Part shown: positions 25,997 through 35,453 of the stretch, one piece after another | How positions within the stretch are numbered: position 1 is the first letter of the stretch | How the letters are laid out: each line of letters begins with the position of its first letter | NCBI RefSeq assembly: GCF_005405925.1 | Contig: NZ_BJHV01000001.1 | Location: 558,001 to 622,000, forward strand | Source: Streptomyces antimycoticus | GTDB taxonomy: Bacteria; Actinomycetota; Actinomycetes; Streptomycetales; Streptomycetaceae | Length of the DNA: 64,000 nucleotides | Direction of reading: 5' to 3' | The notes under the pieces: generated by a model | Databases searched by the model: none | The model's input: the letters and a program-made list of their open reading frames with translations, nothing else | What the model was told of the DNA's origin: nothing | Program-made: the position numbers and the translations under genes

Positions 25997-28683
25997 ATGA
26001 GATCCGCGCTCAGGCGCATTTCCGTGGCCGCCGCCGCAGCGGCGGTCCTGACCGCGCTGCCGGGCGCCGCATCGGCCGAAGGACGGCACCAGGGGCGCAC
26101 GTATCACGTCGCCACCTGGGGCGCCGACCGCGACAGCGGCAGCTCGCTCCATCCGTTCCGCACCATCGGCCGCTGCACCGAACAGGTCCGGCCCGGGGAC
26201 ACCTGTCTGATCCACCGCGGCCGCTATCAGGAGCGCGTCGCCCCGCCCTCGGGCACCAAGGACGCTCCGATCACGCTCGCCGCGTACGGCGACGGCGCGG
26301 TCACGGTGGACGGGACGAGGACCGTCACCGGCTGGCGGGACGCGGGCGGCGGTCTCGTGGCCGCCGATGTGGACCTTCCGCTCGACACCAGCGAGAACGC
26401 GCTGTTCCTGGACGGCGAGCGCGCCATGGAGGGCCGCTGGCCCAACTCCGGCTCCGATCCGCTCAATCCGTCCTGGGCGGTGGCCGAGCGCTCCTCCACC
26501 GATCAGCACATCGACGACCCGGATCTGCCGGACGGCGACTTCACCGGCGCCACCGTCCATCTGTGGGCCGGTTCCAACCCGTGGAGCCAGCAGACCGGCA
26601 CGGTGACCGCCACCGAGGCCGGCGCGCTGGACTTCACCGGTGGCAACTACCGCTGCACCCCGCTGTGCATGGGCGACCAGACCTACCGCAACTACTACCT
26701 GGTGGGCGCCAAGGCCACACTCGACCAGCCCGGTGAGTGGTACTACGACAAGGACGCGGGCCGCCTCTATCTGGTCCCGCCCAAGGGCGGCATCGCGGGC
26801 CACACCGTGACCGCGAAGCACGAGAGCTGGGGCGTGGACCTCTCGCACAGCTCGCATGTCACGGTGCGCGGCCTCGATCTGTGGGGCACCTCGCTGCGCA
26901 CCGGCGCCGACAGCACCGGTGTGCTGGTCGAGGGGTTGCGGGCGCGCTACATCTCGGAGTTCTCCACGCTCCCCATGCCGCGCGACGACGAGTTGGCCAT
27001 CCCGCCCGGCGAGGGGCACATCGTCGCCTCGCGGGTTCTCAACTCCGGTGTCCAGATCCTCGGCCACGGCAACACCCTGCGCAACAGCGACATCGGCTAC
27101 TCCGCCGGCACGGGGGTGCTGCTGCGCGGCAGCGGCAACACCGTCACCGGCAGCTACATCCACGATGTGGGCTGGATGGGCAGCTACACCCCCGGTATCG
27201 AGATCAACGGCAGCGGCCAGACCGTCACCCACAACACCATCCGCCGCACCGGCCGCGCGAGCATCGACACCGCCTGGCAGCTGAACGGGGTGCCCTTCCA
27301 CGACAACCGGATCGCCTACAACGACCTCTCCGAGGCGATGCGCACCTCACGTGACGGCAGCCCGTTCTATGTGTGCTGCAACCTGGACGCCAAGGGCACC
27401 AGCGTCGACCACAACACCGTCCATGACGCTGACGGCCAGGTCGGCTACTACATCGACAACTCGTCCAGCCAGTTCCTGCTGCACCACAACGTGGCGTACA
27501 ACACCGGGGCCCGTGGCACCTTCTACAACGGCCACAGCGGGGTCAGCCTCGGCAACCGCGACCACCACTCCTCCTACGGGCTCGGGGTGACCACCGCCGT
27601 ACGGCTGAGCGGGGCGACCGACGCCACGGGCACGTATGTGAGCAATGACGTGGCGCTCGGGCCGATGGAGATCTCCGGCCCCGGCGACCCGGCCCCGGTC
27701 GTACGGAACAACCTGCTGCCGCCCACCGATCCGCGCTACACCGACGCGCGCAACGGCGAGCTGTGGCCGCGCGCGGGCTCTCCCGCCATCGACGCGGGTG
27801 AGACCGTGGACGGGGTGACCGGCGAGGTCCGGGGCGACGGGCCGGACCAGGGCGCGTATGAATACGGGGCGCCCATCTGGTCGTCCGGCTGCCGGCTGGC
27901 GGGCTGCGAGACCCGGGTCCGCAACGACGGCTGGAAGGCGACGGCCTCGGGGGCGGCGATGCCTCGGCCGCCGTCGACGGGGCCCAGACCACCCAGTGGA
28001 AGGGAAGCACCCCCCAGTCCCCCGGTGAGTCGCTCACCGTCGATCTGGGCACCGCGAAGACCTTCGGCCGGATGGCGATCGACGCGGGGATGGACGCCAC
28101 CGGGCACCCCTATGGCTTCACCGTCTCGGTCAGCCGCGACGGTGACCACTGGGGCAGGCCGGTGGCCCGGGTCAGTGGCCGCTCCTTCACCCAGGACGCG
28201 GTCTTCCCGCAGCACACCGCCCGCTATCTGCGGATCGAGCTGACAGCGCCGGGCGAGAACCCCTGGGCGGTGAACGAGATCCGGCTCTACGCCGACGGCC
28301 CCGACGCGGCCGCCACCTTGCAGGCGGAGCGCGCCGAGGTGGTCCGCGGCGCCGAGCGCGGCGAGGCGGCCACCTCGGTCCTCGGCCAGGGGGACGCGAT
28401 CGGTTTCCGGGGGGTGCGGTTCGGTGCGGGCGCGGACACGCTGACGGTGCGGCTGGCGTCCGGCGGCTGCGGGGACTGCGCCCTGCGGCTGCGCCTGGAC
28501 TCCCCGGACGGACCGGTGGCGGCCACGCTTCCGGTGCGCGGGACCGGCGGCACGGACAGCTGGCGGGAGCTTTCGGTACGCCTTCCCCGTACGGTGACCG
28601 GCTCCCATGACGTCTACCTCGTCGCCACGGGCGGCCACCGGGTGACCGCCGTCGACTGGCTGACGCTACGTCAGGCGGGCTGA
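25997..28683 (+). pseudogene. Secreted right-handed beta-helix protein with FA58C and CBM6-like domains (frameshifted)
   Basis: About 895 residues after repair. A Sec signal peptide (MRSALRRISVAAAAAAVLTALPG, cleavage after ASA) leads to a parallel beta-helix (about residues 40-620) with turns such as SGNTVTGSYIHDVG and GQTVTHNTIRRTG. Then come a discoidin/F5-8C domain (WKATASG...ARYLRIEL) and a C-terminal CBM6-like domain (LQAERAEVVRGAE...VDWLTLRQAG). The frame breaks in a five-G run at 27949-27953; one more G restores it. Family members degrade or bind polysaccharides; no catalytic site could be assigned. Confidence 0.82.
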
Positions 28684-28697
28684 ACGCGCCAGAGGTA

Positions 28698-29474
28698 TTA
28701 GCGGGGACGAGGTGGGGGCACGGCCGCTCCCTGGCGCACCGCGCGCCCCACCTCCGTCCGTAGCGCGATGAACTCCGGCAGCCCCCGGGTGGCGATCTGG
28801 TCGCGGTCGGCGGGCAGCGCCACCGGCAGATCCGCCCGCACCCGGCCCGGCCCCGAAGCCAGCACCACCACCCGGTCCGCCACATAGACACTTTCGTCGA
28901 TGTCATGGGTGACCAGCACAGTCGTCATCCCCTGGGCCCGGTGCAACCGCAGCAGCAGATCCTCCAGATCCTCCCGCGTCTGGGCGTCCAGCGCACCGAA
29001 CGGCTCGTCCATCAGCAGCAGCGCGGGCCGGGCGGCCAGGGCACGGGCGAGGGCGACGCGCTGTTGCATTCCGCCCGAAAGCTGCCAGGGGTGGCGGCGG
29101 GCGGCGTCGGCCAGGCCCACCTGTTCCAGCATGGCCACCGCCGCCGTATGGCGTTCGGCGCGGGACAGTCCGCGCCGCCGCAGCGGAAGGGCCACGTTCT
29201 CCCGTACCGAGAGCCAGGGGAAGAGGGAGCGGCTGTAGTCCTGGAAGACGACACCGAGCCGGTCCGGGACGCCGTCCACCACCTCCCCGTCCAGGGTGAT
29301 CCGCCCGGCGGAGGGGCGGACGAGGCCCGAGACACAGCGCAGCAGGGTGGACTTGCCGCAGCCGGAGGGTCCGACGAGGGTGAGCAACTGTCCGTCGGGG
29401 ACGGTGAGTTCGATGTCCTGGAGCACATCGGGGCCGTCGCCGTAGCGGTGGCTGAGGTGGTCGATCCGCAGCAT
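28698..29474 (-). CDS. ABC transporter ATP-binding protein, nitrate/sulfonate/taurine type
   Basis: 258 residues. Walker A GPSGCGKST, Q-loop VFQDYSRSLFPW, signature LSGGMQQRVALARAL, Walker B LLLMDEPFGALD and switch His in LVTHDIDES are all present. The FPWLSVRENV segment is typical of SsuB/TauB-type importers. I chose ATG 29474, where similarity begins; the frame is open to 29558. It is the last gene of an operon made of binding protein, two permeases, a ThDP decarboxylase and this ATPase. Confidence 0.92.
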   Translation of the reverse strand: MLRIDHLSHRYGDGPDVLQDIELTVPDGQLLTLVGPSGCGKSTLLRCVSGLVRPSAGRITLDGEVVDGVPDRLGVVFQDYSRSLFPWLSVRENVALPLRRRGLSRAERHTAAVAMLEQVGLADAARRHPWQLSGGMQQRVALARALAARPALLLMDEPFGALDAQTREDLEDLLLRLHRAQGMTTVLVTHDIDESVYVADRVVVLASGPGRVRADLPVALPADRDQIATRGLPEFIALRTEVGRAVRQGAAVPPPRPR

Positions 29475-29481
29475 CTCCGCC

Positions 29482-31113
29482 TCACCGGGCCCAGGGCTCG
29501 TACGCCGGGGAGTCGTCGGCGGGGACCCGGATCTGGAGCAGCACCGGGCCATCGTCACGGCCGAGGGCGAGGGCCCGGTCGAGGGCCTTGGGAAGGTCGT
29601 CGGGCCGCTCCACCCGGTCGGCCGGGCAGCCGAAGGACCCGGCGAGCGCGGCGAAGTCGATGCCGCCGATCTCGGTGCCCGGCACGGGTGTGATGCCGAT
29701 GCGGCGGCCCAGCGCCTTGACCGCGCCGTAGCCGCCGTTGTCGAGCAGGAGGTAGGTCACCGGGGCGCGATGCCGGGCCGCGGTCCACAGAGCCTGCACC
29801 GAGTAGAGCGCCGAGCCGTCGCCGACCACGCACACCACCCGTTCGCCGTCCGCGAGGGCGCGTCCGACCGCGAGCGGCAGCCCCCAGCCCAGCGCGCCGC
29901 TGCCGGTGGTGAGGAAGCGGCCCGCGCCGCTGATGGGGAGGCGGGCGTGAAGGGCGTCGCGGTGGCTGGGGGTCTCCTCCACCAGCACGGTGTCCCGGGG
30001 CAGCCGCTCGCGGAGCAGGTCCATCACCAGCTCGGGGGAGATCTCCTCGGCCGAGGCGGGCAGTGGCTCGGGGGCGGGCCGCATCTCTGGCGCGGGCCGA
30101 TCGGAGGGCTGGACGAGATCGGTGAGGGTGCGCAGGGCGGGGCGGAGGGTGGTGACGATGCTGGTGCCCACGGGGAGCCACGCGGCCTGCGCGGGGTCGC
30201 AGTCGAGGTGGTAGAGCTCGGTGCCGTCGGCGAGCGGCGGGCCCTCGGTGTGCACGTGGTAGGTGAACAGCGGGGCGCCGAGCGCGACCACCACATCGTA
30301 AGGGGCCAGCCGCTGCGCCAGCTGGTCGGCGACGGGCGGCAGAAAGCCCTGGAAGAGCGGGTGGCGTTCGTCGACGCCGGAGCGTCCGGAGAGCGGGCTG
30401 ATCCATACGGCGGCCCGCAGCCGTTCGGCCAGTTCGGCCACTTCGCGTACGGCGTGCTCGTCGTCCACCCCCGGCCCGGCGACCAGCGCGGGGCGGGCCG
30501 CCGCGTCGAGCGCGCGGGCGAGCCCGGCCAGCGCGCCGGGGTCGGCGGTGTAGCCGCCGTGGACGGTGCGCGGGGCGACCGGCTCGGCGGGGCGGTCCCA
30601 GTCGTCCTCCGGTACGGAGAGGAAGACCGGGCCCCGGGGGTGGCTCATGGCGATCCGGTGGGCCTCGGCGAGCGCGGCGGGCACGTCGGCCGCCCGCTCC
30701 GGCTGCCTGCTGAACTTCACGTACGGGCGCGGGAACCGGGCCGGTTCGTCGGCGCCGAGGAAGGGCCGCAGCGGGAGCAGCGCACGGGACTGCTGGCCCG
30801 CGATGATCACCACCGGCACCCGGTCCCGGTAGGCGTTGAACACCGCGCCCAGGGAGTGGCCGACTCCCCCGGCGGAGTGCAGGCTGACCAGCGCCGCCCG
30901 CCCGGTGCCCAGGGCGTGGCCCGCGGCCAGGGCGACGGCGGTCGACTCCTGCAGTCCGAGCACATAGCGGAAGTCCTCGGGCCAGTCGCGGAACATCCGC
31001 AGCTCGGTGGAGCCGGGGTTGCCGAAGACGGTCGTCATGCCGGTGGCGCGGCACAGTGCCAGCACCGCGTCGCGGACCGTGGTGGTCGGTGGGTGGGCGG
31101 GGGGCGCGGCCAT
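29482..31113 (-). CDS. mdlC: Benzoylformate decarboxylase-like ThDP enzyme
   Basis: 543 residues. It follows benzoylformate decarboxylase closely: FGNPGSTELRMF with Ser35 (equivalent to catalytic Ser26), LQES with Glu56 that activates the cofactor, SLHSAGGVGH with His79 (equivalent to His70), ALGAPLFTYH with the His281 equivalent, and the ThDP-Mg motif VVGDGSALYS. Benzoylformate decarboxylase converts benzoylformate to benzaldehyde and CO2 in mandelate breakdown. The gene sits between the permease and ATPase genes of an ABC importer, eight bases from the latter, so the imported compound is probably a 2-keto or 2-hydroxy aryl acid or a precursor. Confidence 0.88.
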   Translation of the reverse strand: MAAPPAHPPTTTVRDAVLALCRATGMTTVFGNPGSTELRMFRDWPEDFRYVLGLQESTAVALAAGHALGTGRAALVSLHSAGGVGHSLGAVFNAYRDRVPVVIIAGQQSRALLPLRPFLGADEPARFPRPYVKFSRQPERAADVPAALAEAHRIAMSHPRGPVFLSVPEDDWDRPAEPVAPRTVHGGYTADPGALAGLARALDAAARPALVAGPGVDDEHAVREVAELAERLRAAVWISPLSGRSGVDERHPLFQGFLPPVADQLAQRLAPYDVVVALGAPLFTYHVHTEGPPLADGTELYHLDCDPAQAAWLPVGTSIVTTLRPALRTLTDLVQPSDRPAPEMRPAPEPLPASAEEISPELVMDLLRERLPRDTVLVEETPSHRDALHARLPISGAGRFLTTGSGALGWGLPLAVGRALADGERVVCVVGDGSALYSVQALWTAARHRAPVTYLLLDNGGYGAVKALGRRIGITPVPGTEIGGIDFAALAGSFGCPADRVERPDDLPKALDRALALGRDDGPVLLQIRVPADDSPAYEPWAR

Positions 31114-31162
31114 GGGGCCACCTCCTCGGCTGGGTGCGGGGGCGGGTCCTGCCTACGGGTCG

Positions 31163-31987
31163 TCAGGAGCGGTGCGCGGCACGGTGTCTGCCGAGAGCCA
31201 TGCGTTCGACGGTGAGCAGCACGCTGTTGAACAGATGGCCGAGCGTGCCGAGCAGCACCATCACCGCCCACACCGTCAGCAGATCGGAGCGGGTCTGGGC
31301 GTCGGTGAGCTGGAAACCTATGCCGTCGGCGGTGCCGGGCAGCAGCTCCGAGAACACCATCAGGATCAGCGAGAGCGACAGGCTCAGCCGCAGCCCGGCG
31401 AAGATGCGCGGAAGCGCGGCGGGCAGATACAGCAGCACGATCCGCTCGGCGGGCCGCATCCGTACGGTGGCGGCGACGTCCAGCCGCAGCGGGTCGATGC
31501 CGCGGACCCCCTCGGCCGTATTGATCAGTACGGGCCAGATGGCGCCGAAGACGATCGAGGCAAGCTGCATCGGCGTGCCGAGGTCGAAGACGACGACGAA
31601 GACGGGCACCAGCGCGGGCGGGGGCACGGCGCGGGCGAACTGCAGCACCGGGTCGCACAGCGCGTACACGGTGCGCGAGCGGCCCAGGGCGAGCCCCAGC
31701 ACGATGCCGAGGACCGCGGCGAGGGCGAATCCGGCGAGCACCCGGCCGAGGCTGGGCAGCAGATCGCAGACCGCCGCGTCGGTGAGGAACGCCCGTCCGG
31801 CGGGGCCGGAGAACCACAGGTGATAGCCGTGCTCGACGATCCGGGCGGGGGTCGGGAAGAACACACTGCCGTGGGCCCGCGCGGCGAGCTGCCACAGCAC
31901 CACCGCCACCACCGGCACGCCGAGGCGCAGCGCGAGTGTCCGGGGCAGCCTCCGGACGGTACCGAGCGAGGTGGCCTGCGCGGTCAT
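31163..31987 (-). CDS. ABC transporter permease (NitT/TauT type), first in gene order
   Basis: 274 residues with about six membrane helices. The cytoplasmic EAA loop reads EGVRGIDPLRLDVAATVRM and LPAALPRIFAGLRLSLSLS, as in SsuC/TauC. ATG 31987 overlaps the preceding permease stop (ATGA at 31984-31987). Having two permease genes suggests a heterodimeric channel. Confidence 0.9.
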   Translation of the reverse strand: MTAQATSLGTVRRLPRTLALRLGVPVVAVVLWQLAARAHGSVFFPTPARIVEHGYHLWFSGPAGRAFLTDAAVCDLLPSLGRVLAGFALAAVLGIVLGLALGRSRTVYALCDPVLQFARAVPPPALVPVFVVVFDLGTPMQLASIVFGAIWPVLINTAEGVRGIDPLRLDVAATVRMRPAERIVLLYLPAALPRIFAGLRLSLSLSLILMVFSELLPGTADGIGFQLTDAQTRSDLLTVWAVMVLLGTLGHLFNSVLLTVERMALGRHRAAHRS

Positions 31988-32793
31988 ATGCGGCTCCCGC
32001 GGTGCTCGGGCGCCCAGGGGAACAACCGCCGTTCGACCGCGGTGAGCGCCAGATTGACGACGAGGCCGAGCGCACCCGCCCACACCACACCGGCCAGCAC
32101 ATCGCGGGTGCCGTCGGTGGCCATGCCCGCCTGGGCGATGAAGGTGCCCAGCCCCTCGCCGAATCCGGCGAGGATCTCGCCGGCCACGGCGAGGATCAGG
32201 GCGGTGGCCGCCGCGATGCGCACCCCGGCGGCGATGAACGGGGCGGCCGAGGGCAGACCGGCCCTCAGCAGGACGGCGAGCCGCCCGAAGCCGAAGGCGC
32301 GCAGCGTGTCCTTGGCCTGCGGATCGGTCTCGCCGAGCCCGTAGACGGTGTTGAACAGCACGGGCCACACACAGGCGTAGGTGACCAGGGCGATCGTCGT
32401 CTCGCTGCCGGCGCCGAGCAGCAGTGACACCAGCGGGATCAGGGCCACCGACGGCACCGGGCGCAGGAACTCGATCAGCACCCGCGCGGCCTGCCCGGCC
32501 GCCGGCACACTGCCCAGCAGCAGCCCGAGGGGGATCGCGAGGGCGCAGGCCAGGGCGAGCCCGGTGGCCCATGCCTCGAGGGTGGCGCCGACGCCGTTCA
32601 GGAAGGCGGTGTCGCCGCCGAGTTCGACGGCCCGTACCAGCACCTCGGAGGCGGGCGGCAGGTACGCGCGCCGCACCATTCCGGAACGGCTGAGGGCCTC
32701 GCAGGCGGCGAAGGCCACGAGCGCGCCGACGGCGCCGAGCAGCGCGTCCCTGGCCCGCCCGGTGCGCTTCCGCCTGGCCGTCGCGGGGCTCAT
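31984..32793 (-). CDS. ABC transporter permease (NitT/TauT type), second
   Basis: 269 residues, six predicted helices, EAA loop YGLGETDPQAKDTLRAFGF and LPSAAPFIAAGVRIAAATA. Its start (32793) overlaps the stop of the binding-protein gene by four bases and its stop overlaps the next permease start, so the three genes are translated together. Confidence 0.9.
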   Translation of the reverse strand: MSPATARRKRTGRARDALLGAVGALVAFAACEALSRSGMVRRAYLPPASEVLVRAVELGGDTAFLNGVGATLEAWATGLALACALAIPLGLLLGSVPAAGQAARVLIEFLRPVPSVALIPLVSLLLGAGSETTIALVTYACVWPVLFNTVYGLGETDPQAKDTLRAFGFGRLAVLLRAGLPSAAPFIAAGVRIAAATALILAVAGEILAGFGEGLGTFIAQAGMATDGTRDVLAGVVWAGALGLVVNLALTAVERRLFPWAPEHRGSRI

Positions 32794-33773
32794 CTGGCGG
32801 GCTGGTAGAGGACGGCGGCGGGGTCCAGGTCCTTGGTGAGCAGTTTCTGCGTCCGCATCAGGGAGATGAGCCGCTTGAGCTGGGCGGCGCTGGAGGTGGC
32901 CGGGTAGTCGGGCAGGCCGATGGCGGCGGCCTCCGCCGGCTTGATCTTCGTATAGCCGGGCAGCGCCTTCGCCACGGCGCCGCGGTCCTTGGCGGCGACG
33001 GCCTGGGCGGCGGTGATGGCGCGCTGGAACGCGGCGGCGGTCTTCGGGTACTTGTCGATGAACGTGTCGGTGGTGACATAGCCGCTGAGCGGCAGTCCGG
33101 CGGTGGGCGCCGCATTGCCGTCGACCACCGTGCGCGCCTTCAGCTCCCGTTTGAGCGCGGTGAGGAACGGCTCGGCGGCGTGCACCGCGTCCACCTGGCC
33201 CCGCTCCAGCACCGAGCCCATCTGCGGGAACGGGACCTGCCGGTACTCGGGCAGCCCGGCCCCGGCCTTGCCGAGGACGGCGTTGAGGGTGAGCGACTGG
33301 ATGTTGTTGAGGATGTTGACCGCGACCTTCTTGCCCTTGAGGTCCCGCGGCCCCTTGATCTTGGAGTCGGCGGGCACCAGCACATCCATCATGTGCGGAG
33401 CGTTGCGCGCGCCCTCGGCCAGCACCCGGGTGGCCAGGGTGCCCTTCTCGCGGGCCTGGAGGAACGTCACGAAGTTGGCGCCGCCGATGACGTCCACCTG
33501 GCCGTGGGCGAGCGCGGGCAGTGCCTGGACGCTCTGCTGGACCGGCTGGACGCGGACGTTCAGCCCCTCCTTCTCGAAGAGCCCCCGATCGATGGCGATG
33601 TGCAGCGCGGCCACATCGGCGAGCGGCAGTCCGGCGACCGTGATCGTCTTCTTCTCCGGCCCGCCCCGAGCCCCGGACTCCTCCTCGGAGCCGCCGCATC
33701 CGGCGAGAAGCACGGCGGTGGCCGTGGCGGTCGCGGCCAACTTTGCTGAGCGGAAGCGCAGTTGGACTCTCAT
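32790..33773 (-). CDS. ABC substrate-binding lipoprotein (NMT1/THI5-like)
   Basis: 327 residues. Signal peptide with lipobox LLAG-Cys26, so it is lipid-anchored outside the membrane. The mature part starts KKTITVAGLPLADVAALHIAIDR and has the ALAHGQVDVIGGANF block, typical of nitrate/sulfonate/taurine or aromatic-acid binding proteins. It heads the transporter operon. The dienelactone hydrolase gene ends 30 bases upstream on the same strand and may belong to the same unit. Confidence 0.9.
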   Translation of the reverse strand: MRVQLRFRSAKLAATATATAVLLAGCGGSEEESGARGGPEKKTITVAGLPLADVAALHIAIDRGLFEKEGLNVRVQPVQQSVQALPALAHGQVDVIGGANFVTFLQAREKGTLATRVLAEGARNAPHMMDVLVPADSKIKGPRDLKGKKVAVNILNNIQSLTLNAVLGKAGAGLPEYRQVPFPQMGSVLERGQVDAVHAAEPFLTALKRELKARTVVDGNAAPTAGLPLSGYVTTDTFIDKYPKTAAAFQRAITAAQAVAAKDRGAVAKALPGYTKIKPAEAAAIGLPDYPATSSAAQLKRLISLMRTQKLLTKDLDPAAVLYQPAR

Positions 33774-33802
33774 GGCATTTCACGATAGGGGTCGTCAGCT
33801 GT

Positions 33803-34534
33803 TCACACCACGGTCGGGAACACCTCGTCGAACAGGTCGAGCATGGCCCGCCAGGCCCGCTCGGCGGAGGCCCGGTGGTAGCCGATGCCCGGGCGGGTCG
33901 TGGGATCGGGGTCGAGGTCCGGGTGGGTGAAGCTGTGCAGGGCGCCGCCGTGGATGGTCATGCGCCAGTCCACCCCGGCGGCCCGCATCTCCTCCTCGAA
34001 GGCCAGCCGCTGCTCGACCGGGATGATCGGATCCTCCGACCCCACGCAGACCAGGACCTTGCCGGTGATGTTGGCGGCGTCCTCGGGGCGGGTGGTCGTC
34101 AGACTGGGGTGGAAGCCGACCACGGCCTTGAGGTCCGCGCCCCCGCGGGCGAGTTCGAGGGCCATGGTGCCGCCCAGGCAGTAGCCGATGGCCGCGAGCC
34201 GCGAGGTGTCGGTCCTGGGCTCGGCGGTCAGCACGGCGAGCCCGGCTCCGGCGAGGGCGCGCATGCGGTCGGGGTCGGCGAGCAGCTCGTCGACCCGGGC
34301 GAACATCTCCTCGCGGTCCTCGATGAACCGTCCGCCGCCGTGGTAGTCGAGGGCGAAGGCGACATAACCGAGTTCGGCGAGCCGGTCGGCGCGCTCGCGC
34401 TGGTGATCGGTGAGGCCGGGGCCCTCATGGGCGATCAGCACGGCGGGCCGCCGGTCCGTTCCCCCGGGCAGCGCCAGATGGCCCACCATGGTCGTGCCGT
34501 CCACGGAGTATTCGATTCGCCTGGTCGTCACCAT
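33803..34534 (-). CDS. Dienelactone hydrolase family protein
   Basis: 243 residues, alpha/beta hydrolase fold. The nucleophile is the Cys of GYCLGGTMAL, as in dienelactone hydrolases rather than Ser; the acid is in VCVGSEDPIIP and the His in HGGALHSFTHP. Such enzymes open lactone rings in aromatic ring-cleavage pathways. It lies directly upstream of the ABC/benzoylformate decarboxylase operon on the same strand and could be its first gene. Confidence 0.9.
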   Translation of the reverse strand: MVTTRRIEYSVDGTTMVGHLALPGGTDRRPAVLIAHEGPGLTDHQRERADRLAELGYVAFALDYHGGGRFIEDREEMFARVDELLADPDRMRALAGAGLAVLTAEPRTDTSRLAAIGYCLGGTMALELARGGADLKAVVGFHPSLTTTRPEDAANITGKVLVCVGSEDPIIPVEQRLAFEEEMRAAGVDWRMTIHGGALHSFTHPDLDPDPTTRPGIGYHRASAERAWRAMLDLFDEVFPTVV

Positions 34535-34869
34535 CGCCGCGCTCCCTTGTGCTCGACCGTGTTCTTGGGGGTTCCTGGGCCCATGGGGGTTCTTGGGCTC
34601 TTGGGGGTTCTTGGGCTCTTGGGCCTTCTTGGGCGCCGAGCCGGATGGGGGGAAGCTAACAGCGGCGGCGCGCCGGGCCCGTGTTTCTTCGCCCGTGGCC
34701 GATTCGGTCTGCCGACAGCGAAGGCGAACGCGGCGACCAGGCGGTGCTCAACCGCTACTTCACCCTCGTCCCGCCCGTGTGCATCGCATCCCGGCGAGTC
34801 GGCACCCCATCGCCCGCGCCGCGGGGTGAAACCATGGCCGGAAGGTAACCACGAACGAGGGAGCCGTGA
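34535..34869. other. 335-base intergenic region with tandem repeats
   Basis: Apart from the 18-base repeats at about 34564-34640 I see no gene or clear regulatory element. It separates divergent genes and must contain promoters for both. Confidence 0.5.
34564..34640. repeat. 18-base imperfect tandem repeats
   Basis: About four copies of a unit like TGGGGGTTCTTGGGCTCT; the middle two are identical. They lie just upstream of the dienelactone hydrolase gene. On the minus strand they would read as repeated PKSPRT, but no supported gene includes them. Confidence 0.75.
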
Positions 34870-35376
34870 ATGAACAGCGCCGATCTGCTGGCCGACGCCT
34901 TTGAGCGGGTGCGCGAGGAGGTGCAGGCGGCCGTGGACGGGCTTTCCGAGGACGAGCTGGCCGTACGGCTCGACAGCGGGGCCAATTCGATCGCCTGGCT
35001 GGTGTGGCATCTGACCCGGGTCCAGGACGACCACATCGCCGACGCGGCGGGCACCGAGCAGCTGTGGACGTCCGAGGGCTGGGCCGAGCGATTCGGTCTG
35101 CCGTTCCCGCCGGAGGCCACCGGTTACGGCCACCGGAGCAAGGACGTGGCGGCGGTGCGGGCGGACGCCGAACTGCTCGCCGGGTACTACGACGCCGTCC
35201 ACGAGAACACGCTGGCCTTCGTGCGCGGCCTCCGCGACTCCGATCTCGACCGGATCGTGGACGAGCGGTGGACCCCGGCGGTGACCCTCGGCGTCCGGCT
35301 GGTCAGCGTGATCGGGGACGATCTGGAGCACGCCGGGCAGGCGGCGTTCATCCGCGGCGCGATCCGCAGGCGCTAG
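34870..35376 (+). CDS. DinB/mycothiol-transferase family protein (DUF664-like)
   Basis: 168 residues, predicted four-helix bundle. The His pattern fits the DinB metal site: AWLVWHLTRVQDDHI near residue 45 and a C-terminal DDLEHAGQAAFIRG. Members are thiol-dependent transferases, often using mycothiol in actinobacteria. GGGAG lies several bases before ATG 34870. Exact function is unknown. Confidence 0.87.
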   Translation: MNSADLLADAFERVREEVQAAVDGLSEDELAVRLDSGANSIAWLVWHLTRVQDDHIADAAGTEQLWTSEGWAERFGLPFPPEATGYGHRSKDVAAVRADAELLAGYYDAVHENTLAFVRGLRDSDLDRIVDERWTPAVTLGVRLVSVIGDDLEHAGQAAFIRGAIRRR

Positions 35377-35418
35377 CGGCGGAATCAAGGAAGACCGGGG
35401 GCCGTCACACCGCTCGCA

Positions 35419-35446
35419 TTGACATGCAGGCAATCGCCTGCATAAC
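35419..35446 (+). promoter_or_regulatory. TTGACA promoter with operator in its spacer
   Basis: TTGACA (35419-35424), a 16-base spacer, then CATAAC (35441-35446) resemble a housekeeping promoter. Transcription would start near 35453-35454, which is the GTG of the ArsR gene, so the mRNA is probably leaderless. Confidence 0.6.
35424..35443. promoter_or_regulatory. ArsR operator palindrome
   Basis: ATGCAGGC-AATC-GCCTGCAT is a perfect eight-base inverted repeat with a four-base spacer. It fills the space between the -35 and -10 hexamers, so a bound repressor would block polymerase. Confidence 0.75.
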
Positions 35447-35453
35447 GTGCGGT

